Below, piece after piece: positions 45,653-55,205 of a DNA stretch of 64,000 nucleotides; position 1 is the stretch's first letter; each line of letters opens with the position of its first letter. The DNA is from Terrimonas_A sp051954695 (GTDB lineage: Bacteria; Bacteroidota; Bacteroidia; Chitinophagales; Chitinophagaceae), in the NCBI GenBank assembly GCA_051954695.1, contig JBQCHL010000027.1, positions 1-64,000 of the forward strand, given 5' to 3'. Made by a program: the position numbers and the translations under genes. The notes beneath the pieces were generated by a model. It made no database searches. It was not told the DNA's origin and saw only the letters and a program-made list of their open reading frames with translations.

Positions 45653-47197
45653 CTATTTTAACTCAAGCATCACAACTGATTGAGCCGGTATTTCCACCAC
45701 CAATTGATCTCCCTGTTTTTTAGCCCCGGAAAAACTGTTGTTCTTTACTTTCGGCAGTCCATCGAATGTGTTAACATCAGTCAGTTTCTGGGAAGTAAGT
45801 ATTTGGCCAGATACCGTACTGAACTTCACTCCCATCAATGAAGTGCTGATCTTCCATTTATTTTTTGGATCAATATTCACCAGGGTGATGTGCACTTTGC
45901 CGGTAGAATCTTTCGAAGCAGACATATTCAGGGCGGGTATTTTTTTATCGCCGGAAACATAAGCAGGGCTACTGAAAGAAACAGGCAGGAGTTGGGCATC
46001 CTGGTGCACCTTAAACAGATCGAACACATAGTAAGTCGGTGTCAGCAACATCTTTTCTTTTTGTGTAAGGATCAGTGCCTGCAACACGTTTATTGTTTGT
46101 GCCAGGTTGGCCATCTTTACCCTGTCTGCATGGTTGTTGAAGATATTTAAAGTAGTACCGGCGATCAATGCATCCCTTAAACTGTTTTGCTGGTAGAGGA
46201 ATCCCGGGTTGGTGCCAGGTTCCACATCTGTCCAGATCCCCCACTCATCCACCACCAATGCCACATTCTTGTTGATATCGTAGCGGTCCATGATGGCAGA
46301 GTGCCGGGAAACAAATTCCTCCATCTGCAGGCAATTCTTCATAGTGTTGAAATACTCCTGCTCATCAAAAGCAGTGGCAGAGCCTTTCTTGCCCCAGTTC
46401 CCGGTTGGTATAGTGTAGTAATGAAGCGATAATCCCCACATTTGCCTGCCTACATTTTTCATCATCACTTCTGTCCAGTTATAATTACCATCACTGGGTC
46501 CGCAGGCGATCTTTTTCAAACGGGTGCCTTCATAATCGCGTGCATAAGTAGCATATCGCTTATATTCGTCTGCATAACGCTCTGCTGTCATATTACCACC
46601 GCAACCCCAGCTTTCATTACCCACACCCCAAAAGCTCACTTTCCAGGGTTCTGCGCGGCCATTTTGTTTGCGGAGGTTGGTCATAGGACTGATGCCGCCA
46701 AAATTGAGATACTCTACCCACTTGGCCATTTCTTCCACTGTGCCACTGCCAACATTGGCTGAGATATAAGGTTCACATTTCAGCAGGTCACATAATTCAA
46801 GGAATTCATGCGTACCAAAACTATTGTCTTCTGTTACACCACCCCAGTTGGTGTTCACCATCGTAGGGCGTTGAGTTCTCGGACCAATCCCATCTCTCCA
46901 ATGATACTCATCTGCAAAGCAACCACCCGGCCAGCGGAGATTCGGGATCTGTATCTTTTTCAGGGCATCCACAATATCCATACGGATCCTGCCTTGCTTA
47001 GGAACATTCAATGAATCGCCCACCCAAAAGCCATCATAGATGCAGCGGCCGAGGTGTTCTGAAAAATGACCGTAGATATGACGGCTGATGGTATACTTTG
47101 GATCAACGCCATTAATGGATACAGCCACTTCCGGTTGAGCAAAAGCCTGCAAGCCCGTTGCAGCCGAAAGCAGTGATGCGACAAGCAATTTTTTCAT
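45653..47197 (-). CDS. GH51 alpha-L-arabinofuranosidase, secreted
   Basis: The enzyme removes L-arabinofuranosyl side chains from arabinan or arabinoxylan. The product is 514 aa with a signal peptide (LLVASLLSAATGLQAFA). The (beta/alpha)8 domain has the acid/base E195 in WGVGNESWG and the nucleophile E318 in VVDEWG; NLRWPGGCFADEYHWRDGIGPR is the family signature loop. A C-terminal beta domain follows (VSGQILTS...QSVVMLELK). It is the last gene of the ara operon, 34 nt after araA, and supplies its substrate. Confidence 0.96.
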   Translation of the reverse strand: MKKLLVASLLSAATGLQAFAQPEVAVSINGVDPKYTISRHIYGHFSEHLGRCIYDGFWVGDSLNVPKQGRIRMDIVDALKKIQIPNLRWPGGCFADEYHWRDGIGPRTQRPTMVNTNWGGVTEDNSFGTHEFLELCDLLKCEPYISANVGSGTVEEMAKWVEYLNFGGISPMTNLRKQNGRAEPWKVSFWGVGNESWGCGGNMTAERYADEYKRYATYARDYEGTRLKKIACGPSDGNYNWTEVMMKNVGRQMWGLSLHYYTIPTGNWGKKGSATAFDEQEYFNTMKNCLQMEEFVSRHSAIMDRYDINKNVALVVDEWGIWTDVEPGTNPGFLYQQNSLRDALIAGTTLNIFNNHADRVKMANLAQTINVLQALILTQKEKMLLTPTYYVFDLFKVHQDAQLLPVSFSSPAYVSGDKKIPALNMSASKDSTGKVHITLVNIDPKNKWKISTSLMGVKFSTVSGQILTSQKLTDVNTFDGLPKVKNNSFSGAKKQGDQLVVEIPAQSVVMLELK

Positions 47198-47231
47198 TGT
47201 TTCTTATTTAGTAGGTAGCCAGTTAACTATT

Positions 47232-48728
47232 CTATTTATGCAATTGATAATATACTTCACTCCATCTCAACTCATTCTTGAATTGAGACAGTTTTGTATC
47301 TTTTCCAATCAATGCAAATTCGACATCTGCCATGTCCGCAAAATCTTCCAGGTGCTCTGCTGTCAGATTTTGACTATAGCAGGTATGATGTGCACCTCCT
47401 GCCAGTATCCAGGCAGCGCAACCGGTTTTCATATCAGGGTAAGGTTTCCACAGCACTCTTGCCACCGGCAGATGAGGCAAGGCTTCTGTTGCTTTCACAG
47501 CTTCCACTTCGTTGACCAGTAAACGGAAGCGGTTGCCCATATCAATGATGGATACATTAAGGCCAGGACCCGCGGCAGAATTGAAAACAAGCCGTACAGG
47601 ATCTGCTTTGCCACCAATGCCCAGCGGATGAACTTCACAGGAGGGCTTACCCTCCGCAATGCTTTCACATATCTCCAGCATGTGGGAGCCCAACACTAAT
47701 TGATTGGATGGATCAAAATGATAGGTATAATCTTCCATAAAGGAGTTACCACCAGGCAATCCACTGCCCATTACTTTCATGGCTCTTACCAATGCTGCTG
47801 TTTTCCAATCGCCTTCTCCAGCAAATCCATAACCCGCCTTCATCAGGCGCTGAGCAGCGATGCCCGGCAACTGCACCATTCCATGCAGGTCTTCAAACGT
47901 ATCTGAAAAGCCTTTGAAATTACCGGCTTCGAGGAAATGTTTCAATCCCAGTTCGATCTTTGCAGCATCGAATAATGATTGACGCTGATCGCCGCCTTTA
48001 CGAAGCGGTGCTGCCAGCGAATAGCTGTCCTCATATTCCTTTATCAGGGTATTTACAGATGCATCATCCACTTCATTGATCAGTTTTACGAGATCACCGA
48101 TACCGTGTGTATTAACAGCGTAGCCGAATTTATATTCAGCTTCTACTTTATCGCCATCGGTAACAGCAACATAGCGCATGTTGTCTCCAAAGCGTACAAA
48201 CCTTGCGCCCTGCCAGTCGTGCCAACCAGCCGCAGCACGTGTCCATGCATCAATACTTTGAAGGGTTGCTTCATCCTGCCAGTGTCCTACCACCACTTTG
48301 CGGTTGCGGCGAAGACGGCTTACGATAAAACCGAATTCTCTGTCGCCATGTGCACTCTGGTTAAGGTTCATGAAGTCCATATCGATCTTATCCCAGGGTA
48401 TATCGCGGTTGAACTGTGTATGCAGATGCAACAATGGCTTTTGTAATATCTTCAGTCCATTGATCCACATTTTGGCAGGTGAAAAAGTATGCATCCAGGC
48501 AATAATACCGATCACATTCTTTTCAGCATTAGCTGCCATCATCACGTTATAAATCTCTTCAGGTGTTGTAACTGTTGGCTTGTACACTATTTCCACGGGT
48601 ATCTGTGAGGAAGCATTCAATGCTTTTACGATCACTTGTGAATGTTCTGCCACCTGTTTCAGTGTCTCCTCTCCATATAAATGCTGGCTTCCTGTGATGA
48701 ACCATACAGCCAATTTTTTCAATTCCAT
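47232..48728 (-). CDS. araA: L-arabinose isomerase
   Basis: The enzyme converts L-arabinose to L-ribulose. The product is 498 aa, typical in length. It opens with LAVWFITGSQHLYGEETL, the family start; FMEDYTYHF holds a catalytic acid, and LGSHMLEICESIA with the following metal His fits the Mn-binding site. It sits between araD (50 nt upstream) and the GH51 gene in the same operon. Confidence 0.97.
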   Translation of the reverse strand: MELKKLAVWFITGSQHLYGEETLKQVAEHSQVIVKALNASSQIPVEIVYKPTVTTPEEIYNVMMAANAEKNVIGIIAWMHTFSPAKMWINGLKILQKPLLHLHTQFNRDIPWDKIDMDFMNLNQSAHGDREFGFIVSRLRRNRKVVVGHWQDEATLQSIDAWTRAAAGWHDWQGARFVRFGDNMRYVAVTDGDKVEAEYKFGYAVNTHGIGDLVKLINEVDDASVNTLIKEYEDSYSLAAPLRKGGDQRQSLFDAAKIELGLKHFLEAGNFKGFSDTFEDLHGMVQLPGIAAQRLMKAGYGFAGEGDWKTAALVRAMKVMGSGLPGGNSFMEDYTYHFDPSNQLVLGSHMLEICESIAEGKPSCEVHPLGIGGKADPVRLVFNSAAGPGLNVSIIDMGNRFRLLVNEVEAVKATEALPHLPVARVLWKPYPDMKTGCAAWILAGGAHHTCYSQNLTAEHLEDFADMADVEFALIGKDTKLSQFKNELRWSEVYYQLHK

Positions 48729-48778
48729 TATTTCTCGTTTAGTTTTGATGTGATTGTTAGCGAATGTGCATTGTTATT

Positions 48779-49477
48779 TTACTGACCATAATAACTGTTG
48801 GGTCCATGCTTACGCTCAAAATGTTTTTTGATCAATGAATCCTTTAACCGGAGTGCATCGGCTTTAATGGATTCCGTGATATAAGCCATCTTGGCGATGG
48901 ATTCAAGCACAGCACTGTTGTAGACAGCTTTTTGAGGCGTCGTGCCCCAGGTAAACGGGGCATGATTACCTACCAGTACCATTTCTATTTCTTCATAGCT
49001 GAGTTTTCTTTGCTCCAGGGCTTGTATGATCTGGAAGCCTGTCTGGTATTCATAGTCTCCCTGGATCATTTCATCATCCATTGGCGGAGCACAGGGAATA
49101 TCGCAGGTAGTATGATCAGCATGTGTGGTACCATAGATAGGTATGTCACGAAGACTTTGTGCCCAGGCAGTAGCGTAGGTAGAATGTGTGTGCACAATGC
49201 CGCCGATCTTTTCCCAGTGTTTATACAAAACGGCGTGTGTAAGCGTGTCGGAGGAAGGGCGGAGTTTTCCTTCCACCACTTTGCCGTCAAAATCCACGAT
49301 CACCATTTTGGAAGGTGATAGTTCATTGTAAGGAACACCGCTGGGCTTGATGGCAAATACTCTTTTGCTGCGATCTGCTGCGCTTACATTGCCGAAAGTA
49401 AACAGCACCAATCCCAGTTGCGGCAACTGCATATTGGCTTCATAGGCCTGCAACTGAATATGCTCGTAAGGGTTCAT
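48779..49477 (-). CDS. araD: L-ribulose-5-phosphate 4-epimerase
   Basis: The enzyme makes D-xylulose-5-phosphate. The product is 232 aa, a class II aldolase fold. Metal ligands are seen in GGIVHTHSTYATAWAQ and VLVGNHAPFTWG, with GTTHADHTTCDIP as the family loop and the C-terminal YYGQ ending conserved. It lies 23 nt after araB. Confidence 0.97.
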   Translation of the reverse strand: MNPYEHIQLQAYEANMQLPQLGLVLFTFGNVSAADRSKRVFAIKPSGVPYNELSPSKMVIVDFDGKVVEGKLRPSSDTLTHAVLYKHWEKIGGIVHTHSTYATAWAQSLRDIPIYGTTHADHTTCDIPCAPPMDDEMIQGDYEYQTGFQIIQALEQRKLSYEEIEMVLVGNHAPFTWGTTPQKAVYNSAVLESIAKMAYITESIKADALRLKDSLIKKHFERKHGPNSYYGQ

Positions 49478-49500
49478 GGTAGTTCTGTTATGATGTGTAC

Positions 49501-51201
49501 TTATGATTGTTCAACCAGTTCCTGGTGTAAAGACATTGTTTCTTTTTCAATATTTTTTCCCAATACCAGATAACGATGATACCGTTTTTCATACAATGCC
49601 ACCTGGTCTGGTTCAGGAAAATATTCATTTTCAAAGCCTCTTCCCATAGCTTGCATGGCCAGTTCGACTTTAGGATAAATACCGGCTGCAGTAGCAGCAA
49701 ACATAGCAGCACCGGCAGCACAAGTTTGTTCACTGCGATGGATGCGGATAGGCATGTTCATAACATTTGCCATCATCTGCATGATGAAGGGAGACTTTCT
49801 TGCCACCCCTCCCATTCCGATCAAACCTTTCACAGGAATGCCTTCACTGTTGAACCGGTCAACGATCGCCTTCGCACCAAAGCAGGTAGCTTCTGCGATA
49901 GCGCGGAATATCTTTGGAGCATCCGTACCCAGGCTTAATCCCAGCACAGCACCTTCGAGCAATTGATTGGCATCCGGAGTTCTTCTGCCGTTGAACCAAT
50001 CGATCGCGATCTCAGCATATTCATCTACTGGTAATGCAGCGGCGGCCCTGGAAAGTTCGGGAATAATAGCATTCATGCTTTCCTCCATCAATCTTTGAGC
50101 AGTAGCAGCATCAACTATTGTTGATTTTGCCAGTATTTGTTGCAATGGCCAACTCAATACCTGCCGGAACCATGCATAAGCATCACCAAAAGCGGATTGT
50201 CCCGCTTCCATTCCCAACATACCGGGAATTACAGAACCTGGTACCTGGCCGCAGATACCACGTACCAGTTGGTCGCCCACTTCTTCTATTGGTGCAACAA
50301 GAATATCGCAGGTGGACGTGCCCATTATTTTGCTTAAATGATAAGGTTCGATCTGTCCGCCTACGGCACCGATATGAGCATCAAATCCACCAACACCTAT
50401 TATAACATGGGAAGGCAGGCACAGGCGTTCAGCCCATTCTTTGGAAATGGTGCCCGCAGGTTCTGCACAGGAATAGGTTTGGGAAAATAAACGGGAGGTA
50501 AATCCCTGTAATAAAGGATCGAGGGTTGTAAAGAATGAATCAGGAGGCAATCCTCCAAACTCTACAGACCATAAGGCTTTGTGACCGGCGGAGCAAACAC
50601 CGCGGCGCATTTCCTTTACATGCTTTCCACCTGTAAGTAAAAAAGGGATCCAGTCACAATGTTCAACAAGGGAATAAGCAGCATTTCTGACTGCAGAATC
50701 ATCCCTGAGCACGTGTAATAATTTTGCCCAAAACCATTCCGAAGAATAAACGCCACCAACAAACTGAAGATAATTGGTATCATAGCGGGCAGCATGTGCA
50801 TTTATTTCCGCGGCTTCTTTTACCGCAGTATGGTCTTTCCATAAAATGAACATGGCATTTGGGTTATCGCTGAAAGCGGGCAATAAAGCTAAGGGAGTTC
50901 CGCTTTCATCCACGATCACAGGCGTGGAACCGGTTGTGTCTACAGATATTGCAGCAATATTAGCCGCTACGGCAGGGCCGGCCTGGCGCAAGCAGGAAGT
51001 AATGGTCTGTTCCAGGCCTTCTATATAGTCAAGCGGGTGCTGCCTGAATTGATTCAAACCCGGCTCACAATAAAGCTGGTCTTTCCACCTCGGGTAATAA
51101 AAAGTAGAAGTGGCCAGTTCATCTCCATTGGAAGTATCTACGAGTATAGTACGAACAGAATCAGTACCATAATCTACTCCTAAAACGTATTGCTTATCCA
51201 T
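49501..51201 (-). CDS. araB: Ribulokinase
   Basis: This FGGY-family kinase phosphorylates L-ribulose. The product is 566 aa. The N-terminal ATPase motif is GVDYGTDSVRTILVD, the substrate-binding region shows ISVDTTGSTPVIVD, and FGGY signatures include GVGGFDAHIGAVGG and KGLIGMGGVARKSPFIMQMMANV. It is the first gene of the araB-araD-araA-GH51 operon, with a near-consensus promoter just upstream. Confidence 0.97.
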   Translation of the reverse strand: MDKQYVLGVDYGTDSVRTILVDTSNGDELATSTFYYPRWKDQLYCEPGLNQFRQHPLDYIEGLEQTITSCLRQAGPAVAANIAAISVDTTGSTPVIVDESGTPLALLPAFSDNPNAMFILWKDHTAVKEAAEINAHAARYDTNYLQFVGGVYSSEWFWAKLLHVLRDDSAVRNAAYSLVEHCDWIPFLLTGGKHVKEMRRGVCSAGHKALWSVEFGGLPPDSFFTTLDPLLQGFTSRLFSQTYSCAEPAGTISKEWAERLCLPSHVIIGVGGFDAHIGAVGGQIEPYHLSKIMGTSTCDILVAPIEEVGDQLVRGICGQVPGSVIPGMLGMEAGQSAFGDAYAWFRQVLSWPLQQILAKSTIVDAATAQRLMEESMNAIIPELSRAAAALPVDEYAEIAIDWFNGRRTPDANQLLEGAVLGLSLGTDAPKIFRAIAEATCFGAKAIVDRFNSEGIPVKGLIGMGGVARKSPFIMQMMANVMNMPIRIHRSEQTCAAGAAMFAATAAGIYPKVELAMQAMGRGFENEYFPEPDQVALYEKRYHRYLVLGKNIEKETMSLHQELVEQS

Positions 51202-51221
51202 AAATGCAAGCGATTTCTATC

Positions 51222-51251
51222 CAAATATATTATTAATTGTAGATTTAACAA
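51222..51251 (-). promoter_or_regulatory. Promoter of the arabinose operon
   Basis: On the minus strand TTG (51251-51249), a 19-nt spacer and TATATTTG (51229-51222) match the Bacteroidetes consensus. The start codon of araB follows 20 nt downstream. Confidence 0.65.
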
Positions 51252-51289
51252 TTATTTTTTCGTGATGATTTTTCTCCCTGAAACGACCG

Positions 51290-51333
51290 CTTCCCGTCTT
51301 TCTTCCTTACCGGTAAGGAGGAAAGACGGGAAG
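51290..51333. repeat. 44-bp near-perfect palindrome / terminator-like hairpin
   Basis: Two 22-nt halves (51290-51311 and 51312-51333) are reverse complements with one mismatch and no loop; the centre is CTTACCGGTAAG. It lies between the esterase stop and the ara operon promoter and may terminate the esterase transcript. Confidence 0.75.
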
Positions 51334-51377
51334 GGAATCCTTTATCCATAAAGCCGTTTAAAGGCTGGGATAGTTAT

Positions 51378-52220
51378 TTATTTTTTAGTGGCTTTGAAAA
51401 AGTTATTCATAAACAATAGTTGGTAACCTATTGCATTGCGCCAGTAAGGCCAGTTATGGGCTCCAGGCCGGGTGATATAGTCGTGGGGAATATTACGCTG
51501 AAGAAGTTGCTGATGAAGGTTTTCGTTTACCTTAAAAAAGAAATCGTCTGTTCCGCAGTCGATGATCAGGGCAAGGGAATTGGGAGTGAGTAAATGAAGC
51601 AGGTTGATCACCGTGTTTTTTTCCCAGTTATCAGGGCGCTCTGCATATTTACCTAACCGTGCAGCCATGTCCCAACTGTTAGGAAAAGGACGGATATCCA
51701 CTCCCCCGCTCATGCTGCCTGCTGCACCAAAAACATCCTGGTGGCGGAAGGCCAGGTATAAAGCGCCGTGGCCACCCATACTGAGACCGGTGATAGCACG
51801 TCCTTTCGGGCTTTTGATGGTTTTGTATTTGCTGTCTATCCACTCTACCAGTTCTTTTGATACATAGGTTTCGTATTTATAGCGGGGATCTACAGGGCTG
51901 TCCCAGTACCAACTGTTATTGCCATCAGGACAAACTATGATCAATTGGTATTGATCAGCGGCTTTTTCAAATCCTTTGGCGTTTGTTATCCAGTCGGCAT
52001 AGCCGCCACTGTGGCCATGCAACAGATATACTACGGGCAGTTCTTTATCGCTGGCATAGTTATCAGGAGTGATCACAACAGCTTTGATATTCTTTTTCAT
52101 AGAAGCGCTGTAGGTTTCAACGGTGTCTACGATGGCGGCTGTCGCTGATAATTGAAATATGCTAGCAAAAACTGTTAGTATGAAAAACCGTTTTACCCGG
52201 TTATTGATCCCTTGCTTCAT
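51378..52220 (-). CDS. Secreted alpha/beta-hydrolase esterase (esterase D / acetyl-xylan-esterase-like)
   Basis: The product is 280 aa with a signal peptide (FFILTVFASIFQLSATAA). The alpha/beta-hydrolase fold has VVYLLHGHSGGYADW as the oxyanion region and the nucleophile Ser in ITGLSMGGHGAL; the Asp and His are probably DCGTDDFF and PGAHNWPYWRN. Relatives are S-formylglutathione-hydrolase-like and feruloyl or acetylxylan esterases. Next to the arabinose genes it may deacylate hemicellulose. The frame runs to a TTG at 52244; the ATG at 52220 is preferred. Confidence 0.87.
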   Translation of the reverse strand: MKQGINNRVKRFFILTVFASIFQLSATAAIVDTVETYSASMKKNIKAVVITPDNYASDKELPVVYLLHGHSGGYADWITNAKGFEKAADQYQLIIVCPDGNNSWYWDSPVDPRYKYETYVSKELVEWIDSKYKTIKSPKGRAITGLSMGGHGALYLAFRHQDVFGAAGSMSGGVDIRPFPNSWDMAARLGKYAERPDNWEKNTVINLLHLLTPNSLALIIDCGTDDFFFKVNENLHQQLLQRNIPHDYITRPGAHNWPYWRNAIGYQLLFMNNFFKATKK

Positions 52221-52337
52221 TATTTGTTTGATTAGAAATGCCAAGTTATATATTTTTTTGCTGTTGTAAAGGCGTCATATTCGCAAGAAATCGGTGATAA
52301 AGCCTTCCATTAATGAGTGGTCTGAAAACGATGAGAC

Positions 52338-52380
52338 ATTATAAAATAAAGCCCGGAACTTCCGGGCTTTATTTTATAAT
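52338..52380. terminator. Terminator hairpin after the heptose genes
   Basis: Two 20-nt arms are perfect reverse complements (52338-52357 and 52361-52380) around a 3-nt loop, with a GC core GCCCGGA / TCCGGGC and AT-rich outer parts. It lies 36 nt past the stop of the isomerase gene. Confidence 0.85.
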
Positions 52381-52415
52381 AGTTTTTTTATACAGACACG
52401 CGCTTCTTAAACATG

Positions 52416-52991
52416 CTAGCTCCCAAATATCTTCTCCTCCACCAACTGACACACAATATGCCCGGCCAGGATATGACTTTCCTGTATCCTCGGCGTGTCT
52501 GTTGATGGCACATTGACCAGTACATCACTTACTGCTTTCAGCAGCCCGCCTGTCTTGCCCGTAAATCCAATGGTATGAATCCCTTTTTCCTTAGCTGTTT
52601 CAAATGCTTTAATAACGTTCTTTGAATTTCCTGAAGTAGACAAACCGATCAATACATCACCGGCCTGCCCGATGCCATCGATCAACCTGGAATAGATCAG
52701 ATCAAAGCTATAATCGTTTCCTACTGCTGTAAGATAAGAGGTATTGCAATGAAGCGCTTCTGCGGGAAGGGCCTTCCTGTCGGTATAAAAACGCCCGGAG
52801 AATTCTGCAGCAAGATGCTGGGCATCGGCGGCACTGCCACCATTGCCGCAGAAATATACACGCCTGCCCTGCCTGAATGTATTGGTGATCAGCTCAACCG
52901 ACTGGGCAATGCTCCGGAGTAAGGCTTCATCATTAAGCAATTGCTGCTTTACATCGATCGAGGCCTGAATAAGACTTTTTATTTTATCCAT
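52416..52991 (-). CDS. gmhA: Sedoheptulose-7-phosphate isomerase, GmhA-like
   Basis: This SIS-domain protein of 191 aa makes D-glycero-D-manno-heptose 7-phosphate, the first step to nucleotide-heptose for LPS or S-layer glycans. CGNGGSAADAQHLAAEFSGRF is the family signature with the metal-binding His, and SGNSKNVIKAFE, TPRIQESHILAGHIVCQLVE complete the active site. It is 1 nt downstream of the heptose kinase gene. Confidence 0.93.
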   Translation of the reverse strand: MDKIKSLIQASIDVKQQLLNDEALLRSIAQSVELITNTFRQGRRVYFCGNGGSAADAQHLAAEFSGRFYTDRKALPAEALHCNTSYLTAVGNDYSFDLIYSRLIDGIGQAGDVLIGLSTSGNSKNVIKAFETAKEKGIHTIGFTGKTGGLLKAVSDVLVNVPSTDTPRIQESHILAGHIVCQLVEEKIFGS

Positions 52992-52992
52992 A

Positions 52993-54015
52993 TCAAATAG
53001 TCCATGTTTTTAATCCGTGTTTCACAAACTGGTAGTTGCGGTGCTTGCCGCCAAATCTTTCCAGTTCCTTTATCACTTTATATTTGGTATTGCCAGGGCA
53101 ATAAAAGATCATGAAGCCGCCACCGCCTGCACCGGATATTTTACCACCCGTTGCACCTGCCTCACGGGCCGTTCTATAAATATCTTCCATCAATGGGTTG
53201 CTGATGCCTTCTGCCATTTGCTTTTTTTGCTGGAACCCGAAATCAAGTATCTCTCCTATCTGCGCCAATCTGCCTTTCAATAAAGCCTCCTTCATCTGCT
53301 GGGCCTGTTCTTTCAGTTGATGCATGGCATCAATGGAACTGCCTTTCTTTTCTTCCACATTCTTGCTTTGCTTCTTGATGATCTCTGCTGATTCGCGGCT
53401 GGTGGAAGTATAATATAAAAGCAAATTATTTTCCAGTTCAAACAAATACTCCTGCCTTATCCGTAAAGGATTCACAATAACCTTATCACCTCCATAAAAC
53501 TCCATGTAATTAACACCACCGAACGTAGCTGCATACTGGTCTTGCTTTCCTCCGGCGAGTTTCAGATCATTCCGCTCTATTTCATATGCATAATGTGCCA
53601 TATCGTATTCACCCAATGGCAAGCGGAGCATCTCAGTGAAAGCACCGATAATAGCCACCACGAGAGTAGATGATGTACCCAGCCCTGAACCGGCTGGTGC
53701 ATCCACAAAAGTGGAAAGTCTGAATCCCTTCTCTCCTATTCCATAATCCTTTTGTATCCGGTTGTATACACCTTTCAGCAAATCGAGTTTACCATTGATG
53801 GGCAATGATGGCATGCAGTCATATACTTCTTCTTCATCGCGGTCAATGGCCTGCAGAATGATCTTTTTTTCATCCAGCAATTCAATAGTAGCATTGGCGT
53901 ATAGGGAAAGCGTAGCGTTGAGGATAGCGCCTCCATGAAGATCGCTGTAAGGACTTACATCCGTGCCACCACCCGCCAGGCCGATTCGTAAAGGCGCTTT
54001 GCTTCTATAGATCAT
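52993..54015 (-). CDS. hddA: GHMP-family heptose-7-phosphate kinase, HddA-like
   Basis: The product is 340 aa. RIGLAGGGTDVSPYSDLHGG is the N-terminal GHMP signature, PAGSGLGTSSTLVVA the ATP-binding loop and GGKISGAGGGGFMIFY the third motif. Next to gmhA it most likely phosphorylates D-glycero-alpha-D-manno-heptose 7-phosphate at position 1 on the GDP-heptose route. The phosphatase (GmhB) and guanylyltransferase (HddC) are not in the window. Confidence 0.9.
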   Translation of the reverse strand: MIYRSKAPLRIGLAGGGTDVSPYSDLHGGAILNATLSLYANATIELLDEKKIILQAIDRDEEEVYDCMPSLPINGKLDLLKGVYNRIQKDYGIGEKGFRLSTFVDAPAGSGLGTSSTLVVAIIGAFTEMLRLPLGEYDMAHYAYEIERNDLKLAGGKQDQYAATFGGVNYMEFYGGDKVIVNPLRIRQEYLFELENNLLLYYTSTSRESAEIIKKQSKNVEEKKGSSIDAMHQLKEQAQQMKEALLKGRLAQIGEILDFGFQQKKQMAEGISNPLMEDIYRTAREAGATGGKISGAGGGGFMIFYCPGNTKYKVIKELERFGGKHRNYQFVKHGLKTWTI

Positions 54016-54068
54016 GGGTCTGTCTCCAGTTATTTGGGTTAGATCAATTCAAAAAACAGGACATTTTC

Positions 54069-55205
54069 TTAGTCAGCGCTTCCGGCAAGCTTAAAAATAA
54101 CAGCCGTCAGATTGGCCCAACTGTATTTCTGTTTTTCATTGCGAAGATGAGGAATAAAATAGTCTTCTCCTAATTGGTAGAAACGCAGAATGCCCTGGGC
54201 TATTGAACCGGGATCGGGTTCCACTACCAGCCCGGCTTTTTCGTTGGGCACCAGCCTGGGCAGCCCTCCCACATTGGTCACCACCATCGGCTTTTCAAAA
54301 TGATAGGCCAGCGGGGTAACACCGCTTTGCGTAGCATTGCGGTAAGGTTGTATCACCGCGTCTGCGGCACAGAGATAATATTGCACTTCGCTGTCAGGAA
54401 TAAAATTGGTTCTAAGGATCAGTTGCTGTTCAATGCCCAGCTTTGCAATCAATTCCTGGTAAGGCTTTTCATCTTCATAAAACTCACCTGCTACCAGCAA
54501 TTGTATACCTGCCGCTTTGATGTCTTTATCAGCCATTGCTTCCAATAACAAATCCAATCCTTTGTATTTCCGGATAAAGCCGAAGAATAATATGAGCTTT
54601 CCAGTAACAGGCAATCCCAGTTTTTCCCTTGCTGCTGGCCGGGAAATGATCGGCCCGAAATTATCATACAGCGGATGCTCCACCAGTTGTGCAGGTTTGG
54701 TCCTTTCAAACCGCCGGAGGTCTTGCATCACTTTTTCGCTCATTGTAATAAAAGCATCACAGCTTTTCAGAAAGTAACGGGTGAATGGTGTATCACCAGG
54801 TCGCTTTTCGTGCGGGATCACATTATCGGCAATGCAAACAATACGAGTGTGACCATTCTTTCTTACACGGCGCAAAATGGTACCCAGGGCTGGCCCCATG
54901 AGAGGAAGCCAATAACGCACTACAATGATATCGGGCTTTAATTTCTTTAATTGCCTTCCTACTTTCAGCCAGTTAAGCGGATTCACAGAATTAATAGCTG
55001 AATGAATGGAGAGTCCGGCCGGTGCTGGCTCATCACTATATTGCGTAGTACCGGGGAAAAGGAATTCGGGGTATTGCAGCGAGAAGGAATAGATAGAGCA
55101 ATCATGTCCCTGATGGTTGAACTCTTTCGCCAGCCGCTGATTGAATGTGGCCAATCCGCCACGCAACGGGTGCGCAGGCCCTATGATCACGATCTTCGAC
55201 ATCAC
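54069..55205 (-). CDS. GT4-type glycosyltransferase (GT-B fold)
   Basis: The product is 378 aa. The N-terminal half begins IVIIGPAHPLRGGLATFNQRL; the C-terminal half has LILFFGFIRKYKGLDLLLEAM, AADAVIQPYRNATQSGVTPLAYHFEKP with the family Glu, and VVTNVGGLPRLV. It transfers a sugar from a nucleotide donor; the acceptor is unknown. The start overlaps the stop of the GT2 gene by 4 nt (ATGA). It probably acts in cell-surface glycan assembly with its neighbours. Confidence 0.92.
   Translation of the reverse strand: MMSKIVIIGPAHPLRGGLATFNQRLAKEFNHQGHDCSIYSFSLQYPEFLFPGTTQYSDEPAPAGLSIHSAINSVNPLNWLKVGRQLKKLKPDIIVVRYWLPLMGPALGTILRRVRKNGHTRIVCIADNVIPHEKRPGDTPFTRYFLKSCDAFITMSEKVMQDLRRFERTKPAQLVEHPLYDNFGPIISRPAAREKLGLPVTGKLILFFGFIRKYKGLDLLLEAMADKDIKAAGIQLLVAGEFYEDEKPYQELIAKLGIEQQLILRTNFIPDSEVQYYLCAADAVIQPYRNATQSGVTPLAYHFEKPMVVTNVGGLPRLVPNEKAGLVVEPDPGSIAQGILRFYQLGEDYFIPHLRNEKQKYSWANLTAVIFKLAGSAD

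Noticed and set aside
47979..48446. 155-residue plus-strand ORF
   Set aside because: It is antisense to araA; cysteine-rich and without a recognisable pattern.
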